Source: Deltaproteobacteria bacterium (GTDB lineage Bacteria; Desulfobacterota; Syntrophia; Syntrophales; UBA2210). Taken from it: a DNA stretch of 16,540 bases. Within the stretch, counting starts at the first letter, position 1, and each line of letters begins with the position of its first letter. The notes below the pieces were generated by a model that was given only the letters and a program-made list of their open reading frames with translations, had not been told where the DNA came from and searched no databases. The stretch is taken from assembly GCA_019314085.1 (NCBI GenBank), contig JAFCZZ010000012.1, positions 2,931 through 19,470 on the forward strand, written 5' to 3'. A program made the translations under genes and the position numbers. Shown here piece after piece: positions 14,459 through 16,540 of the stretch.

Positions 14459-15581
14459 ATGAAAGTGCGAAATGTTTTTGCTACCCGATGGGGGATTATC
14501 GGTGTAGGGGTCTTGATCGGCATCCTTGCCGCCCTTCTGCAGAAGCTGGGCAATCCTGGGAATATGGGGATCTGTGTGGCCTGTTTCGAGAGGGACATCG
14601 CGGGCGCCCTCGGCCTGCATCGCGCGGCCGTCGTCCAGTATATACGTCCCGAGATCATCGGGTTTGTCCTGGGATCACTCGTTGCGGCGTATCTCTTCAA
14701 GGAATTCCGCCCCCGTCTCGGTTCCGCCCCCATCGTCCGCTTTGTTCTGGGCGCCTTTGCCATGATAGGAGCTCTCGTCTTTCTGGGGTGCCCCTGGCGC
14801 GCCGCGCTTCGCCTTGCCGGAGGTGACGGGAATGCCATTCTCGGTATCCTGGGGCTGATATTCGGGATCTGGATCGGGACCCTTTTCCTCAAAAAGGGGT
14901 ATACTTCGCACGGCGGCGGGATGGGTGATGCCGCTCATGATGGTCGGCCTTCTGGCGCTGCTGATCATCTTTCCGCAGGTTGAAGGGCAGGCGAAAAGTG
15001 GTGTTCTCTTCTACAGCCTGAAGGGGCCCGGCGCCATGCACGCACCCCTCCTTATCTCTCTGGTGATCGGTCTCGCGGTCGGATTTCTTGCCCAGCGGAG
15101 CCGTTTCTGCACCATGGGGGCAGTACGCGATTTCGTTCTCTTCAGACAGGCCCATCTCCTGTCGGGGGTTATTGCGCTTATCGCCGCCGCTTTTGTCACC
15201 AACCTGATCCTCGGACAGTTTCATCCGGGGTTTAAAGGTCAGCCCGTTGCCCACACGATGCATGTCTGGAACTTCGCGGGGATGGCGCTGGCAGGTCTTG
15301 CCTTTGCCCTTGCCGGCGGGTGTCCCGGACGCCAGCTCTTCCTGTCGGGCGAGGGAGATGGGGATGCCGCGGTCTTTGTGATGGGCATGATCGTCGGTGC
15401 GGGATTCTCCCACAATTTCGGCCTGGCCAGTTCACCGGGGGGCGTTGGCCCCTATGGCATTCCGGCCGTGTTTATCGGCATAGGTGTCTGTCTGTTGATC
15501 GGTTTTACGATGAGAAAGGGGAGAACAGCATGCCCACGAAGATTGATGCACGAGGACTGTCCTGTCCCCAGCCGGTCTTGA
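14459..15581 (+). pseudogene. yedE: YedE-type putative selenium transporter, one frameshift
   Basis: A multi-pass inner-membrane protein of the YedE/YeeE (DUF395) superfamily, selenium-associated branch, thought to move a selenium compound. The first half (14459 onward) has NMGICVACFERDIAGALGL, QYIRPEIIG and LGCPWRAALRLAGGD; the second half, one frame over, starts near WVMPLMMVGLLAL and has RSRFCTMGAVRDF, GGCPGRQLFLSGEGDG and GFSHNFGL. The conserved Cys (C39, C42, C111 and two in the second half) are present. The frame jump lies between about 14891 and 14921; deleting one base of AAAAA (14891-14895) joins the halves as LKRGILRTAAGWVMP, giving about 373 residues. A sequencing error or a true mutation is possible. 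GGAGAGGA precedes ATG 14459. Its 3' end overlaps the TusA-like gene by 52 bases, unusually long. Confidence 0.88.
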
Positions 15582-15748
15582 TGACCACTGATACGATAAA
15601 AGGGGAAAAGATGGGTGAGGTAGAAATCCTGGTGGACACGGAAACATCGAAAGAGAATGTGTCCCGCGCCGCCGCAAACCAGGGCTGGGAAGTGGCGGAT
15701 GTCGCCGAAGAGGGTGACGAATACAGGATCACGATCAGGAGGGAATAA
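15530..15748 (+). CDS. TusA/YedF-N-like sulfurtransferase-type protein
   Basis: This small 72-residue cytoplasmic protein begins MPTKIDARGLSCPQPVLMT, the TusA fold signature with catalytic C12 in CPxP; the C-terminal half (TSKENVSRAAANQGWEVADV) is like the N-terminal domain of YedF, the selenium-associated relative. TusA-type Cys carry persulfide, and here presumably selenium or sulfur, between enzymes. The DsrE-like second domain of full-length YedF is absent, so only the carrier module is present. GGGGAG lies just ahead of ATG 15530. It overlaps the yedE frame and is two bases from the next gene, so translation is probably coupled. Its role in selenium delivery is inferred from context; a sulfur role cannot be excluded. 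Confidence 0.85.
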   Translation: MPTKIDARGLSCPQPVLMTTDTIKGEKMGEVEILVDTETSKENVSRAAANQGWEVADVAEEGDEYRITIRRE

Positions 15749-15750
15749 CC

Positions 15751-16308
15751 GTGTCTTTTTTGGGTTTCTTCAGGGATAAGCTGAAGCAGGGATCGCCGGG
15801 TGATAACGGGAAGACCGATCGCGGAATTATGGTATTTGAACATACCGGCGAGGTTATCCAGGCGGAGGGTGCCCTGAAGAGGGGAGGTTGGGAAATCCGC
15901 GTTATGGGGCCGCCCCCTGAAATACAGAGTGGCTGTGACCTCGTCATAGAGTTCCCCCTCATTGAAAAGCTGAATATCCTCAGAACTCTCGAGGAAAAGG
16001 GGATCCCCCCCCTCCAGATGGTCCCCGTGACAAGCCCCCTTCTTCAACCGGTAGACCTCTTTCATGTCAAAGACTTTGGCGAATATCTGATGGTCAGGGC
16101 GGCCAACATGAAATTGACCGTTGAGAAGGCGACCGGAACGATCGTGAATGTCTCCGGCGGCGGATGTCCGGATGTGCCCTACCTGGCATATGCGATGGTG
16201 GGCCGGTTGCTGAGCGATGCCCCCAGCCCCCGTGAAATCGGTCATACCCTGTGCGGATACTCACTGCAACTGGCCTATGAGGAGACACGGCGCCGATGCT
16301 TGGAATAG
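15751..16308 (+). CDS. DUF3343-like Se/S carrier domain protein with extra C-terminal domain
   Basis: The 185-residue soluble protein has an N-terminal half (about 24-85: GIMVFEHTGEVIQAEGALKR ... PPPEIQSGCDLVIEF) resembling DUF3343, a small domain of putative selenium/sulfur carriers with a conserved Cys, here C62. The C-terminal half (about 100-185) is a domain I cannot name; it has SGGGCPDVPYLA with C139, plus C168 in HTLCGY and C183. It starts at GTG 15751, two bases after the TusA-like stop, with GAGGGAA upstream, and its last codons overlap the next gene, so it is part of a tightly coupled operon. Position behind selD, yedE and a TusA-like gene supports a role in handling selenium, but no reaction can be stated. 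Confidence 0.75.
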   Translation: MSFLGFFRDKLKQGSPGDNGKTDRGIMVFEHTGEVIQAEGALKRGGWEIRVMGPPPEIQSGCDLVIEFPLIEKLNILRTLEEKGIPPLQMVPVTSPLLQPVDLFHVKDFGEYLMVRAANMKLTVEKATGTIVNVSGGGCPDVPYLAYAMVGRLLSDAPSPREIGHTLCGYSLQLAYEETRRRCLE

Positions 16309-16540
16309 CGGGAACGATACCGATGGAAGATGTCCCCCTGCTGACGGGCAGATTGGCGATGGCGAACGGCGACATCCTTGTCGAAGGAAGGCGTATCCCC
16401 GTGAACAGGGGAACGGCGGCACTGATAGGCGCGGCCGTAAAGACCTCTGAGGTGCTTGGCACGCCGCGGCCCTTCGGGTATATCGCGGGTGACATCGGGC
16501 GGGGCGTGGGGAGCAGGCACCTCTATAAACATCTGGTCGA
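16296..16540 (+). CDS. Unknown conserved-looking protein, partial at right edge
   Basis: The frame opens at ATG 16296, inside the last 13 bases of the DUF3343-like gene (ATG overlapping its final codons and TAG stop), and runs off the window after 81 residues. It begins MLGIAGTIPMEDVPLLTGRL and contains RIPVNRGTAALIGAAVKTSE and GYIAGDIGRGVGSRHLYKHL: glycine-rich strings that suggest a nucleotide- or phosphate-binding fold (possibly kinase-like), but I do not recognise the family with confidence. Codon use and tight overlap indicate a real gene of the selenium operon. No separate Shine-Dalgarno is evident (GGAGA lies 12 bases upstream), consistent with translational coupling. Confidence 0.7.
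   Translation, partial: MLGIAGTIPMEDVPLLTGRLAMANGDILVEGRRIPVNRGTAALIGAAVKTSEVLGTPRPFGYIAGDIGRGVGSRHLYKHLV

Noticed and set aside
14889..15413. Minus-strand 174-codon frame antisense to yedE
   Set aside because: It is highly charged and repetitive in a way typical of the antisense of a membrane protein gene; there is no domain.
1..16540. CRISPR array, transposase, tRNA or rRNA gene, attachment site
   Set aside because: No regularly spaced repeats, no recognisable transposase or integrase, and no cloverleaf-like or rRNA-like sequence were found by reading both strands; no scan was run.

Overview
The window looks like chromosomal DNA of a Gram-negative, probably anaerobic bacterium, most plausibly a Desulfobacterota/'Deltaproteobacteria' lineage. 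This is inferred from the gene mix: a PEP-CTERM surface protein, a sigma-54 activator, multidomain PAS signalling proteins, lipoproteins, and a selenium operon whose selD itself contains selenocysteine. No rRNA, tRNA, insertion sequence, phage gene or CRISPR array was seen.

Left part (1-5.4 kb): the N-terminus of a hydantoinase/oxoprolinase-type protein runs off the left edge on the minus strand. A 418-base gap follows, holding a cluster of GTAAT/ATTAC half-sites and two GG-N10-GC sigma-54-type promoters. These precede a plus-strand PEP-CTERM secreted protein whose anchoring signal is in a different frame from its body. Convergent to it lie a sigma-54-dependent response regulator and, further upstream on the same minus strand, a long TPR lipoprotein resembling PrsT of PEP-CTERM/exosortase systems. 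Three compact hairpins separate these two. Together they suggest a small extracellular-matrix locus under sigma-54 control.

Middle part (5.4-10.6 kb): a REC-PAS-PAS-GGDEF diguanylate cyclase (minus), a divergently transcribed orphan peptide-binding lipoprotein (plus), and a convergent PAS-PAS-HD-GYP protein (minus). The cyclase and the HD-GYP protein share a closely similar PAS domain although their output domains are expected to have opposite effects on cyclic di-GMP.

Right part (10.6-16.5 kb): threonine synthase and a LysR-type regulator on the minus strand, then a plus-strand selenium module: selD (UGA at codon 18 read as selenocysteine), a YedE-type putative selenium transporter (one frameshift), a 72-residue TusA/YedF-N-like protein, a DUF3343-like Se/S-carrier fusion and a partial unknown gene. 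The last four reading frames are tightly packed or overlapping. A two-part sequence motif (TGAATTTGAC ... TTTAGAT) occurs upstream of both selD and yedE, next to the divergent LysR gene, and suggests a shared regulator.

Two single-base frame disruptions, both placeable at homopolymer runs (PEP-CTERM gene and yedE), mean that either sequencing error or genuine gene decay must be considered.
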